A stretch of 64,000 nt of DNA, from positions 3,348,001-3,412,000 of the forward strand of contig OY292279.1 of assembly GCA_958496175.1 (NCBI GenBank), given 5' to 3'. Below the pieces are notes generated by a model. The model did no database searches and was not told where the DNA came from. It saw nothing but the letters and a program-made list of their open reading frames with translations. This document shows, piece by piece, positions 13,050 to 26,490 of this stretch. Positions within the stretch are counted from its first letter, which is position 1. Every line of letters begins with the position of its first letter. The position numbers were made by a program, and so were the translations under genes. Source of the stretch: Sisyra terminalis (taxonomy: Eukaryota; Arthropoda; Insecta; Neuroptera; Sisyridae).

Positions 13050-14164
13050 GCATGTACAAAAGGACGTATACTTTCAATTGGCATGCTTAGAAAACTTTTT
13101 TGAAATTTTCTATTTCCGTGACAAATCAACGATGGTTAACCCACGGTTTTTTCTTGTGCGAAAAATGATTTCTTCTGCCACTTTGATGGTCGATATCTCC
13201 CATAAACGTCGCTTGTTATCGAAAAAATTTGCTCAGCATGTACAAAAGGACGTATACTTTCAATTGGCATGCTTAGAAAACTTTTTTGAAATTTTCGATT
13301 TCCGTGAAAAATCAACGATGGTTAACCCACAGTTTTTTCTTGTGCGAAAAATGATTTCTTCTGCCACTTTGATGGTCGATATCTCCCATTAACGTGGCTT
13401 GTTATCGTAAAAATTTGCTCAGCATGTACAAAAGGACGTATACTTTCAATTGGCATGCTTAGAAAACTTTTTTGAAATTTTTGATTTCCGTGAAAAATCA
13501 ACGATGGTTAACCCACAGTTTTTTCTTGTGCGAAAAATGATTTCTTCTGCCACTTTGATGGTCGATATCTCCCATTAACGTGGCTTGTTATCGTAAAAAT
13601 TTGCTCAGCATGTACAAAAGGACGTATACTTTCAATTGGCATGCTTAGAAAACTTTTTTGAAATTTTTGATTTCCGTGAAAAATCAACGATGGTTAACCC
13701 ACAGTTTTCTCTTGTGCGAAAAATGATTTCTTCTGCCACTTTGATGGTCGATATCTCCCATAAACGTGGCTTGTTATCGGAAAAATTTGCTCAGCATGTA
13801 CAAAAGAACGTATACTTTCAATTGGCATGCTTAGAAAACTTTTTTAAATTTTCGATTTCCGTGAAAAATCAACGATGGTTAACCCACGGTTTTTTCTTGT
13901 GCGAAAAATGATTTCTTCTGCCACTTTGATGGTCGATATCTCCCATTAACGTGGCTTGTTATCGTAAAAATTTGCTCAGCATGTACAAAAGGACGTATAC
14001 TTTCAATTGGCATGCTTAGAAAACTTTTTTGAAATTTTCGATTTCCGTGAAAAATCAACGATGGTTAACCCACGGTTTTTTCTTGTGCGAAAAATGATTT
14101 CTTCTGCCACTTTGATGGTCGATATCTCCCATAAACGTCGCTTGTTATCGGAAAAATTTGCTCA
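13050..14164 (+). repeat. 1,115-bp 6-mer higher-order repeat, copy 1
   Basis: Six monomers, one of them 185 bp. It is identified by the TCGAAAAAATTT variant at about 13218, the CAGTTTTCTC variant at about 13701 and the AAAAGAACG variant at about 13803, all of which recur 1,115 bp downstream. The upstream limit is an AATCG/AAACG difference near 13019 versus 14134. Confidence 0.82.
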
Positions 14165-15279
14165 GCATGTACAAAAGGACGTATACTTTCAATTGGCATG
14201 CTTAGAAAACTTTTTTGAAATTTTCTATTTCCGTGACAAATCAACGATGGTTAACCCACGGTTTTTTCTTGTGCGAAAAATGATTTCTTCTGCCACTTTG
14301 ATGGTCGATATCTCCCATAAACGTCGCTTGTTATCGAAAAAATTTGCTCAGCATGTACAAAAGGACGTATACTTTCAATTGGCATGCTTAGAAAACTTTT
14401 TTGAAATTTTCGATTTCCGTGAAAAATCAACGATGGTTAACCCACAGTTTTTTCTTGTGCGAAAAATGATTTCTTCTGCCTCTTTGATGGTCGATATCTC
14501 CCATTAACGTGGCTTGTTATCGTAAAAATTTGCTCAGCATGTACAAAAGGACGTATACTTTCAATTGGCATGCTTAGAAAACTTTTTTGAAATTTTTGAT
14601 TTCCGTGAAAAATCAACGATGGTTAACCCACAGTTTTTTCTTGTGCGAAAAATGATTTCTTCTGCCACTTTGATGGTCGATATCTCCCATTAACGTGGCT
14701 TGTTATCGTAAAAATTTGCTCAGCATGTACAAAAGGACGTATACTTTCAATTGGCATGCTTAGAAAACTTTTTTGAAATTTTTGATTTCCGTGAAAAATC
14801 AACGATGGTTAACCCACAGTTTTCTCTTGTGCGAAAAATGATTTCTTCTGCCACTTTGATGGTCGATATCTCCCATAAACGTGGCTTGTTATCGGAAAAA
14901 TTTGCTCAGCATGTACAAAAGAACGTATACTTTCAATTGGCATGCTTAGAAAACTTTTTTAAATTTTCGATTTCCGTGAAAAATCAACGATGGTTAACCC
15001 ACGGTTTTTTCTTGTGCGAAAAATGATTTCTTCTGCCACTTTGATGGTCGATATCTCCCATTAACGTGGCTTGTTATCGTAAAAATTTGCTCAGCATGTA
15101 CAAAAGGACGTATACTTTCAATTGGCATGCTTAGAAAACTTTTTTGAAATTTTCGATTTCCGTGAAAAATCAACGATGGTTAACCCACGGTTTTTTCTTG
15201 TGCGAAAAATGATTTCTTCTGCCACTTTGATGGTCGATATCTCCCATAAACGTCGCTTGTTATCGGAAAAATTTGCTCA
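14165..15279 (+). repeat. 1,115-bp 6-mer higher-order repeat, copy 2
   Basis: This is a tandem copy of 13050-14164. The one substitution noticed is GCCTCTTTG near 14480, where copy 1 has GCCACTTTG. Similarity at this offset continues to about 15320 and then stops, where the aligned monomers differ in type. Confidence 0.82.
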
Positions 15280-17012
15280 GCATGTACAAAAGGACGTATA
15301 CTTTCAATTGGCATGCTTAGAAAACTTTTTTGAAATTTTTGATTTCCGTGAAAAATCAACGATGGTTAACCCACAGTTTTCTCTTGTGCGAAAAATGATT
15401 TCTTCTGCCACTTGGATGGTCGATATCTCCCATAAACGTGGCTTGTTATCGGAAAAATTTGCTCAGCATGTACAAAAGGACGTATACTTTCAGTTGGCAT
15501 GCTTAGAGAACTTTTTTAAATTTTCGATTTCCGTGAAAAATCAACGATGGTTAACCCACGGTTTTTTCTTGTGCGAAAAATGATTTCTTCTGCCACTTTG
15601 ATGGTCGATATCTCCCATTAACGTGGCTTGTTATCGTAAAAATTTGCTCAGCATGTACAAAAGGACGTATACTTACAATTGGCATGCTTAGAAAACTTTT
15701 TTGAAATTTTCGATTTCCGTGAAAAATCAACGATGGTTAACCCACGGTTTTTTCTTGTGCGAAAAATGATTTCTTCTGCCACTTTGATGGTCGATATCTC
15801 CCATTAACGTGGCTTGTTATCGGAAAAATTTGCTCAGCATGTACAAAAGGACGTATACTTTCAATTGGCATGCTTAGAAAACTTTTTTGAAATTTTCGAT
15901 TTCCGTGAAAAATCAACGATGGTTAACCCACGGTTTTTTCTTGTGCGAAAAATGATTTCTTCTGCCACTTTGATGGTCGATATCTCCCATTAACGTGGCT
16001 TGTTATCGTAAAAATTTGCTCAGCATGTACAAAAGGACGTATACTTTCAATTGGCATGCTTAGAAAACTTTTTTGAAATTTTTGATTTCCGTGAAAAATC
16101 AACGATGGTTAACCCACAGTTTTTTCTTGTGCGAAAAATGATTTCTTCTGCCACTTTGATGGTCGATATCTCCCATTAACGTGGCTTGTTATCGTAAAAA
16201 TTTGCTCAGCATGTACAAAAGGACGTATACTTTCAATTGACATGCTTAGAAAACTTTTTTGAAATTTTTGATTTCCGTGAAAAATCAACGATGGTTAACC
16301 CACAGTTTTTTCTTGTGCGAAAAATGATTTCTTCTGCCACTTTGATGGTCGATATCTCCCATTAACGTGGCTTGTTATCGGAAAAATTTGCTCAGCATGT
16401 ATAAAAGGACGTATACTTTCAATTGGCATGCTTAGAAAACTTTTTTGAAATTTTTGATTTCCGTGAAAAATCAACGATGGTTAACCCACAGTTTTTTCTT
16501 GTGCGAAAAATGATTTCTTCTGCCACTTTGATGGTCGATATCTCCCATTAACGTGGCTTGTTATCGTAAAAATTTGCTCAGCATGTACAAAAGGACGTAT
16601 ACTTTCAATTGGCATGCTTAGAAAACTTTTTTGAAATTTTCGATTTCCGTGAAAAATCAACGATGGTTAACCCACGGTTTCTTCTTGTGCGAAAAATGAT
16701 TTCTTCTGCCACTTTGATGGTCGATATCTCCCATAAACGTGGCTTGTTATCGGAAAAATTTGCTCAGCATGTACAAAAGGACGTATACTTTCAATTGGCA
16801 TGCTTAGAAAACTTTTTTGAAATTTTTGATTACCGTGAAAAATCAACGATGGTTAACCCACAGTTTTCTCTTGTGCGAAAAATGATTTCTTCTGCCACTT
16901 TGATGGTCGATATCTCCCATAAACGTGGCTTGTTATCGGAAAAATTTGCTCAGCATGTACAAAAGGACGTATACTTTCAGTTGGCATGCTTAGAGAACTT
17001 TTTTAAATTTTC
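15280..17012 (+). repeat. Mixed monomers between HOR blocks
   Basis: About nine monomers that do not form an obvious tandem multimer with their immediate neighbours. The part from about 16220 to 16700 carries the ordered three-mark module TTGACATG, TGTATAAAA, GGTTTCTTC also found near 3.4, 6.0, 42.3 and 44.5 kb. The GATTACCG variant first appears at about 16830 and again at about 17200, a 371-bp step. The AGTTGGCATG plus AGAGAAC variant pair appears at about 15491 and 16979. Confidence 0.65.
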
Positions 17013-18907
17013 GATTTCCGTGAAAAATCAACGATGGTTAACCCACGGTTTTTTCTTGTGCGAAAAATGATTTCTTCTGCCACTTTGATGGTCGATATCT
17101 CCCATTAACGTGGCTTGTTATCGTAAAAATTTGCTCAGCATGTACAAAAGGACGTATACTTTCAATTGGCATGCTTAGAAAACTTTTTTGAAATTTTTGA
17201 TTACCGTGAAAAATCAACGATGGTTAACCCACAGTTTTCTCTTGTGCGAAAAATGATTTCTTCTGCCACTTTGATGGTCGATATCTCCCATAAACGTGGC
17301 TTGTTATCGGAAAAATTTGCTCAGCATGTACAAAAGGACGTATACTTTCAATTGGCATGCTTAGAAAACTTTTTTAAATTTTCGATTTCCGTGAAAAATC
17401 AACGATGGTTAACCCACGGTTTTTTCTTGTGCGAAAAATGATTTCTTCTGCCACTTTGATGGTCGATATCTCCCATTAACGTGGCTTGTTATCGTAAAAA
17501 TTTGCTCAGCATGTACAAAAGGACGTATACTTTCAATTGGCATGCTTAGAAAACTTTTTTGAAATTTTCGATTTCCGTGAAAAATCAACGATGGTTAACC
17601 CACGGTTTTTTCTTGTGCGAAAAATGATTTCTTCTGCCACTTTGATGGTCGATATCTCCCATAAACGTCGCTTGTTATCGGAAAAATTTGCTCAGCATGT
17701 ACAAAAGGACGTATACTTTCAATTGGCATGCTTAGAAAACTTTTTTGAAATTTTCGATTTCCGTGAAAAATCAACGATGGTTAACCCACGGTTTTTTCTT
17801 GTGCGAAAAATGATTTCTTCTGCCACTTTGATGGTCGATATCTCCCATTAACGTGGCTTGTTATCGTAAAAATTTGCTCAGCATGTACAAAAGGACGTAT
17901 ACTTTCAATTGGCATGCTTAGAAAACTTTTTTGAAATTTTTGATTTCCGTGAAAAATCAACGATGGTTAACCCACAGTTTTTTCTTGTGCGAAAAATGAT
18001 TTCTTCTGCCACTTTGATGGTCGATATCTCCCATAAACGTCGCTTGTTATCGGAAAAATTTGCTCAGCATGTACAAAAGGACGTATACTTTCAATTGGCA
18101 TGCTTAGAAAACTTTTTTGAAATTTTCGATTTCCGTGAAAAATCAACGATGGTTAACCCACGGTTTTTTCTTGTGCGAAAAATGATTTCTTCTGCCACTT
18201 TGATGGTCGATATCTCCCATTAACGTGGCTTGTTATCGTAAAAATTTGCTCAGCATGTACAAAAGGACGTATACTTTCAATTGGCATGCTTAGAAAACTT
18301 TTTTGAAATTTTTGATTTCCGTGAAAAATCAACGATGGTTAACCCACAGTTTTCTCTTGTGCGAAAAATGATTTCTTCTGCCAATTTGATGGTCGATATC
18401 TCCCATAAACGTGGCTTGTTATCGGAAAAATTTGCTCAGCATGTACAAAAGGACGTATACTTTCAATTGGCATGCTTAGAAAACTTTTTTAAATTTTCGA
18501 TTTCCGTGAAAAATCAACGATGGTTAACCCACGGTTTTTTCTTGTGCGAAAAATGATTTCTTCTGCCACTTTGATGGTCGATATCTCCCATTAACGTGGC
18601 TTGTTATCGTAAAAATTTGCTCAGCATGTACAAAAGGACGTATACTTTCAATTGGCATGCTTAGAAAACTTTTTTGAAATTTTCGATTTCCGTGAAAAAT
18701 CAACGATGGTTAACCCACGGTTTTTTCTTGTGCGAAAAATGATTTCTTCTGCCACTTTGATGGTCGATATCTCCCATAAACGTCGCTTGTTATCGGAAAA
18801 ATTTGCTCAGCATGTACAAAAGGACGTATACTTTCAATTGGCATGCTTAGAAAACTTTTTTGAAATTTTTGATTTCCGTGAAAAATCAACGATGGTTAAC
18901 CCACAGT
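17013..18907 (+). repeat. HOR core, copy 1 (GATTACCG to CCAATTTG module)
   Basis: This is the first of five copies of a recurring group of monomers. The order is a GATTACCG monomer at about 17200, a 185-bp monomer, a CGTCGC monomer, a stop-bearing monomer, a second CGTCGC monomer, and a GCCAATTTG monomer at about 18381. It aligns with 20172-22066 at a constant offset of 3,159 bp. It ends where TTTTTTCTT is replaced by TTTTCTCTT at about 18907 versus 22066. Confidence 0.8.
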
Positions 18908-19840
18908 TTTTTCTTGTGCGAAAAATGATTTCTTCTGCCACTTTGATGGTCGATATCTCCCATAAACGTCGCTTGTTATCGGAAAAATTTGCTCAGCATG
19001 TACAAAAGGACGTATACTTTCAATTGGCATGCTTAGAAAACTTTTTTGAAATTTTCGATTTCCGTGAAAAATCAACGATGGTTAACCCACGGTTTTTTCT
19101 TGTGCGAAAAATGATTTCTTCTGCCACTTTGATGGTCGATATCTCCCATTAACGTGGCTTGTTATCGTAAAAATTTGCTCAGCATGTACAAAAGGACGTA
19201 TACTTTCAATTGGCATGCTTAGAAAACTTTTTTGAAATTTTTGATTTCCGTGAAAAATCAACGATGGTTAACCCACGGTTTTTTCTTGTGCGAAAAATGA
19301 TTTCTTCTGCCACTTTGATGGTCGATATCTCCCATTAACGTGGCTTGTTATCGTAAAAATTTGCTCAGCATGTACAAAAGGACGTATACTTTCAATTGGC
19401 ATGCTTAGAAAACTTTTTTGAAATTTTTGATTTCCGTGAAAAATCAACGATGGTTAACCCACAGTTTTTTCTTGTGCGAAAAATGATTTCTTCTGCCACT
19501 TTGATGGTCGATATCTCCCATTAACGTGGCTTGTTATCGTAAAAATTTGCTCAGCATGTACAAAAGGACGTATACTTTCAATTGACATGCTTAGAAAACT
19601 TTTTTGAAATTTTTGATTTCCGTGAAAAATCAACGATGGTTAACCCACAGTTTTTTCTTGTGCGAAAAATGATTTCTTCTGCCACTTTGATGGTCGATAT
19701 CTCCCATTAACGTGGCTTGTTATCGGAAAAATTTGCTCAGCATGTATAAAAGGACGTATACTTTCAATTGGCATGCTTAGAAAACTTTTTTGAAATTTTT
19801 GATTTCCGTGAAAAATCAACGATGGTTAACCCACAGTTTT

Positions 19841-22800
19841 TTCTTGTGCGAAAAATGATTTCTTCTGCCACTTTGATGGTCGATATCTCCCATAAACGTC
19901 GCTTGTTATCGGAAAAATTTGCTCAGCATGTACAAAAGGACGTATACTTTCAATTGGCATGCTTAGAAAACTTTTTTGAAATTTTTGATTTCCGTGAAAA
20001 ATCAACGATGGTTAACCCACAGTTTTTTCTTGTGCGAAAAATGATTTCTTCTGCCACTTTGATGGTCGATATCTCCCATAAACGTGACTTGTTATCGGAA
20101 AAATTTGCTCAGCATGTACAAAAGGACGTATACTTTCAATTGGCATGCTTAGAAAACTTTTTTAAATTGTCGATTTCCGTGAAAAATCAACGATGGTTAA
20201 CCCACGGTTTTTTCTTGTGCGAAAAATGATTTCTTCTGCCACTTTGATGGTCGATATCTCCCATTAACGTGGCTTGTTATCGTAAAAATTTGCTCAGCAT
20301 GTACAAAAGGACGTATACTTTCAATTGGCATGCTTAGAAAACTTTTTTGAAATTTTTGATTACCGTGAAAAATCAACGATGGTTAACCCACAGTTTTCTC
20401 TTGTGCGAAAAATGATTTCTTCTGCCACTTTGATGGTCGATATCTCCCATAAACGTGGCTTGTTATCGGAAAAATTTGCTCAGCATGTACAAAAGGACGT
20501 ATACTTTCAATTGGCATGCTTAGAAAACTTTTTTAAATTTTCGATTTCCGTGAAAAATCAACGATGGTTAACCCACGGTTTTTTCTTGTGCGAAAAATGA
20601 TTTCTTCTGCCACTTTGATGGTCGATATCTCCCATTAACGTGGCTTGTTATCGTAAAAATTTGCTCAGCATGTACAAAAGGACGTATACTTTCAATTGGC
20701 ATGCTTAGAAAACTTTTTTGAAATTTTCGATTTCCGTGAAAAATCAACGATGGTTAACCCACGGTTTTTTCTTGTGCGAAAAATGATTTCTTCTGCCACT
20801 TTGATGGTCGATATCTCCCATAAACGTCGCTTGTTATCGGAAAAATTTGCTCAGCATGTACAAAAGGACGTATACTTTCAATTGGCATGCTTAGAAAACT
20901 TTTTTGAAATTTTCGATTTCCGTGAAAAATCAACGATGGTTAACCCACGGTTTTTTCTTGTGCGAAAAATGATTTCTTCTGCCACTTTGATGGTCGATAT
21001 CTCCCATTAACGTGGCTTGTTATCGTAAAAATTTGCTCAGCATGTACAAAAGGACGTATACTTTCAATTGGCATGCTTAGAAAACTTTTTTTAAATTTTT
21101 GATTTCCGTGAAAAATCAACGATGGTTAACCCACAGTTTTTTCTTGTGCGAAAAATGATTTCTTCTGCCACTTTGATGGTCGATATCTCCCATAAACGTC
21201 GCTTGTTATCGGAAAAATTTGCTCAGCATGTACAAAAGGACGTATACTTTCAATTGGCATGCTTAGAAAACTTTTTTGAAATTTTCGATTTCCGTGAAAA
21301 ATCAACGATGGTTAACCCACGGTTTTTTCTTGTGCGAAAAATGATTTCTTCTGCCACTTTGATGGTCGATATCTCCCATTAACGTGGCTTGTTATCGTAA
21401 AAATTTGCTCAGCATGTACAAAAGGACGTATACTTTCAATTGGCATGCTTAGAAAACTTTTTTGAAATTTTTGATTTCCGTGAAAAATCAACGATGGTTA
21501 ACCCACAGTTTTCTCTTGTGCGAAAAATGATTTCTTCTGCCAATTTGATGGTCGATATCTCCCATAAACGTGGCTTGTTATCGGAAAAATTTGCTCAGCA
21601 TGTACAAAAGGACGTATACTTTCAATTGGCATGCTTAGAAAACTTTTTTAAATTTTCGATTTCCGTGAAAAATCAACGATGGTTAACCCACGGTTTTTTC
21701 TTGTGCGAAAAATGATTTCTTCTGCCACTTTGATGGTCGATATCTCCCATTAACGTGGCTTGTTATCGTAAAAATTTGCTCAGCATGTACAAAAGGACGT
21801 ATACTTTCAATTGGCAATCTTAGAAAACTTTTTTGAAATTTTCGATTTCCGTGAAAAATCAACGATGGTTAACCCACGGTTTTTTCTTGTGCGAAAAATG
21901 ATTTCTTCTGCCACTTTGATGGTCGATATCTCCCATAAACGTCGCTTGTTATCGGAAAAATTTGCTCAGCATGTACAAAAGGACGTATACTTTCAATTGG
22001 CATGCTTAGAAAACTTTTTTGAAATTTTTGATTTCCGTGAAAAATCAACGATGGTTAACCCACAGTTTTCTCTTGTGCGAAAAATGATTTCTTCTGCCAC
22101 TTTGATGGTCGATATCTCCCATAAACGTGGCTTGTTATCGGAAAAATTTGCTCAGCATGTACAAAAGGACGTATACTTTCAGTTGGCATGCTTAGAGAAC
22201 TTTTTTAAATTTTCGATTTCCGTGAAAAATCAACGATGGTTAACCCACGGTTTTTTCTTGTGCGAAAAATGATTTCTTATGCCACTTTGATGGTCGATAT
22301 CTCCCATTAACGTGGCTTGTTATCGTAAAAATTTGCTCAGCATGTACAAAAGGACGTATACTTTCAATTGGCATGCTTAGAAAACTTTTTTGAAATTTTC
22401 GATTTCCGTGAAAAATCAACGATGGTTAACCCACGGTTTTTTCTTGTGCGAAAAATGATTTCTTCTGCCACTTTGATGGTCGATATCTCCCATTAACGTG
22501 GCTTGTTATCGGAAAAATTTGCTCAGCATGTACAAAAGGACGTATACTTTCAATTGGCATGCTTAGAAAACTTTTTTAAATTTTCGATTTCCGTGAAAAA
22601 TCAACGATGGTTAACCCACGGTTTTTTCTTGTGCGAAAAATGATTTCTTCTGCCACTTTGATGGTCGATATCTCCCATTAACGTGGCTTGTTATCGTAAA
22701 AATTTGCTCAGCATGTACAAAAGGACGTATACTTTCAATTGGCATGCTTAGAAAACTTTTTTGAAATTTTCGATTTCCGTGAAAAATCAACGATGGTTAA

Positions 22801-25463
22801 CCCACGGTTTTTTCTTGTGCGAAAAATGATTTCTTCTGCCACTTTGATGGTCGATATCTCCCATAAACGTCGCTTGTTATCGGAAAAATTTGCTCAGCAT
22901 GTACAAAAGGACGTATACTTTCAATTGGCATGCTTAGAAAACTTTTTTGAAATTTTTGATTTCCGTGAAAAATCAACGATGGTTAACCCACAGTTTTCTC
23001 TTGTGCGAAAAATGATTTCTTCTGCCACTTTGATGGTCGATATCTCCCATAAACGTGGCTTGTTATCGGAAAAATTTGCTCAGCATGTACAAAAGGACGT
23101 ATACTTTCAGTTGGCATGCTTAGAGAACTTTTTTAAATTTTCGATTTCCGTGAAAAATCAACGATGGTTAACCCACGGTTTTTTCTTGTGCGAAAAATGA
23201 TTTCTTATGCCACTTTGATGGTCGATATCTCCCATTAACGTGGCTTGTTATCGTAAAAATTTGCTCAGCATGTACAAAAGGACGTATACTTTCAATTGGC
23301 ATGCTTAGAAAACTTTTTTGAAATTTTCGATTTCCGTGAAAAATCAACGATGGTTAACCCACGGTTTTTTCTTGTGCGAAAAATGATTTCTTCTGCCACT
23401 TTGATGGTCGATATCTCCCATTAACGTGGCTTGTTATCGTAAAAATTTGCTCAGCATGTACAAAAGGACGTATACTTTCAATTGGCATGCTTAGAAAACT
23501 TTTTTGAAATTTTTGATTTCCGTGAAAAATCAACGATGGTTAACCCACAGTTTTTTCTTGTGCGAAAAATGATTTCTTCTGCCACTTTGATGGTCGATAT
23601 CTCCCATTAACGTGGCTTGTTATCGTAAAAATTTGCTCAGCATGTACAAAAGGTCGTATACTTTCAATTGACATGCTTAGAAAACTTTTTTGAAATTTTT
23701 GATTTCCGTGAAAAATCAACGATGGTTAACCCACAGTTTTTTCTTGTGCGAAAAATGATTTCTTCTGCCACTTTGATGGTCGATATCTCCCATAAACGTG
23801 GCTTGTTATCGGAAAAATTTGCTCAGCATGTACAAAAGGACGTATACTTTCAATTGACATGCTTAGAAAACTTTTTTGAAATTTTTGATTTCCGTGAAAA
23901 ATCAACGATGGTTAACCCACAGTTTTTTCTTGTGCGAAAAATGATTTCTTCTGCCACTTTGATGGTCGATATCTCCCATTAACGTGGCTTGTTATCGTAA
24001 AAATTTGCTCAGCATGTACAAAAGGACGTATACTTTCAATTGACATGCTTAGAAAACTTTTTTGAAATTTTCGATTTCCGTGAAAAATCAACGATGGTTA
24101 ACCCACGGTTTCTTCTTGTGCGAAAAATGATTTCTTCTGCCACTTTGATGGTCGATATCTCCCATAAACGTCGCTTGTTATCGGAAAAATTTGCTCAGCA
24201 TGTACAAAAGGACGTATACTTTCAATTGGCATGCTTAGAAAACTTTTTTGAAATTTTTGATTTCCGTGAAAAATCAACGATGGTTAACCCACAGTTTTTT
24301 CTTGTGCGAAAAATGATTTCTTCTGCCACTTTGATGGTCGATATCTCCCATAAACGTGGCTTGTTATCGGAAAAATTTGCTCAGCATGTACAAAACGACG
24401 TATACTTTCAATTGGCATGCTTAGAAAACTTTTTTGAAATTTTTGATTTCCGTGAAAAATCAACGATGGTTAACCCACAGTTTTTTCTTGTGCGAAAAAT
24501 GATTTCTTCTGCCACTTTGATGGTCGATATCTCCCATTAACGTGGCTTGTTATCGTAAAAATTTGCTCAGCATGTACAAAAGAACGTATACTTTCAATTG
24601 GCATGCTTAGAAAACTTTTTTGAAATTTTCGATTTCCGTGAAAAATCAACGATGGTTAACCCACGGTTTTTTCTTGTGCGAAAAATGATTTCTTCTGCCA
24701 CTTTGATGGTCGATATCTCCCATAAACGTGGCTTGTTATCGTAAAAATTTGCTCAGCATGTACAAAAGGACGTATACTTTCAATTAGCATGCTTAGAAAA
24801 CTTTTTTGAAATTTTTGATTTCCGTGAAAAATCAACGATGGTTAACCCACAGTTTTTTCTTGTGCAAAAAATGATTTCTTCTGCCACTTTGATGGTCGAT
24901 ATCTCCCATAAACGTGGCTTGTTTTCGGAAAAATTTGCACAGCATGTACAAAAGGACGTATTCTTTCAATTGGCATGCTTAGAAAACTTTTTTGAAATTT
25001 TCGATTTCCGTGAAAAATCAACGATGGTTAACCCACGGTTTTTTCTTGTGCGAAAAATGATTTCTTTTGCCACTTTGATGGTCGATATCTCCCATTAACG
25101 TGGCTTGTTATCGTAAAAATTTGCTCAGCATGTACAAAAGGACGTATACTTTCAATTGGCATGCTTAGAAAACTTTTTTGAAATTTTTGATTTCCGTGAA
25201 AAATCAACGATGGTTAACCCACAGTTTTTTCTTGTGCGAAAAATGATTTCTTCTGCCACTTTGATGGTCGATATCTCCCATTAACGTGGCTTGTTATCGT
25301 AAAAATTTGCTCAGCATGTACAAAAGGACGTATACTTTCAATTGGCATGCTTAGAAAAACTTTTTTGAAATTTTTGATTTCCGTGAAAAATCAACGATGG
25401 TTAACCCACAGTTTTCTCTTGTGCGAAAAATGATTTCTTCTGCCACTTTGATGGTCGATATCT
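19841..25463 (+). repeat. 5.6-kb displaced duplication, copy A
   Basis: This block aligns with 35077-40699 at a constant offset of 15,236 bp with no indel. The upstream limit is set by differences at 19835 and 19840, the downstream limit by TAAACG versus TTAACG near 25460. Differences noticed are near 21091, 21815, 23361 (A versus G at 38597), 25135 (C versus T at 40371) and 25416 (C versus T at 40652). Two tandem 928-bp 5-mer units lie inside it, at about 21811 and 22739. Confidence 0.85.
20172..22066 (+). repeat. HOR core, copy 2
   Basis: This core copy aligns with the one 3,159 bp upstream and lies inside the 5.6-kb block duplicated at 35.1-40.7 kb. It has private changes: a G-to-T near 21091 that makes a TAA, and GGCAATC for GGCATGC near 21815. 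Neither appears in copy 1 or in the partner at 35.4-37.3 kb, so both arose after the duplications, or are sequencing or assembly errors. Confidence 0.8.
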
Positions 25464-26490
25464 CCCATAAACGTGGCTTGTTATCGGAAAAATTTGCACA
25501 GCATGTACAAAAGGACGTATACTTTCAATTGGCATGCTTAGAAAACTTTTTTGAAATTTTTGATTTCCGTGAAAAATCAACGATGGTTAACCCACAGTTT
25601 TTTCTTGTGCGAAAAATGATTTCTTCTGCCACTTTGATGGTCGATATCTCCCATAAACGTGGCTTGTTTTCGGAAAAATTTGCACAGCATGTACAAAAGG
25701 ACGTATACTTTCAATTGGCATGCTTAGAAAACTTTTTTGAAATTTTCGATTTCCGTGAAAAATCAACGATGGTTAACCCACGGTTTTTTCTTGTGCGAAA
25801 AATGATTTCTTCTGCCACTTTGATGGTCGATATCTCCCATTAACGTGGCTTGTTATCGTAAAAATTTGCTCAGCATGTACAAAAGGACGTATACTTTCAA
25901 TTGGCATGCTTAGAAAACTTTTTTGAAATTTTTGATTTCCGTGAAAAATCAACGATGGTTAACCCACAGTTTTTTCTTGTGCGAAAAATGATTTCTTCTG
26001 CCACTTTGATGGTCGATATCTCCCATTAACGTGGCTTGTTATCGTAAAAATTTGCTCAGCATGTACAAAAGGACGTATACTTTCAATTGGCATGCTTAGA
26101 AAACTTTTTTGAAATTTTCGATTTCCGTGAAAAATCAACGATGGTTAACCCACGGTTTCTTCTTGTGCGAAAAATGATTTCTTCTGCCACTTTGATGGTC
26201 GATATCTCCCATAAACGTCGCTTGTTATCGGAAAAATTTGCTCAGCATGTACAAAAGGACGTATACTTTCAATTGGCATGCTTAGAAAACTTTTTTGAAA
26301 TTTTTGATTTCCGTGAAAAATCAACGATGGTTAACCCACAGTTTTTTCTTGTGCGAAAAATGATTTCTTCTGCCACTTTGATGGTCGATATCTCCCATAA
26401 ACGTGACTTGTTATCGGAAAAATTTGCTCAGCATGTACAAAAGGACGTATACTTTCAATTGGCATGCTTAGAAAACTTTTTTAAATTGTC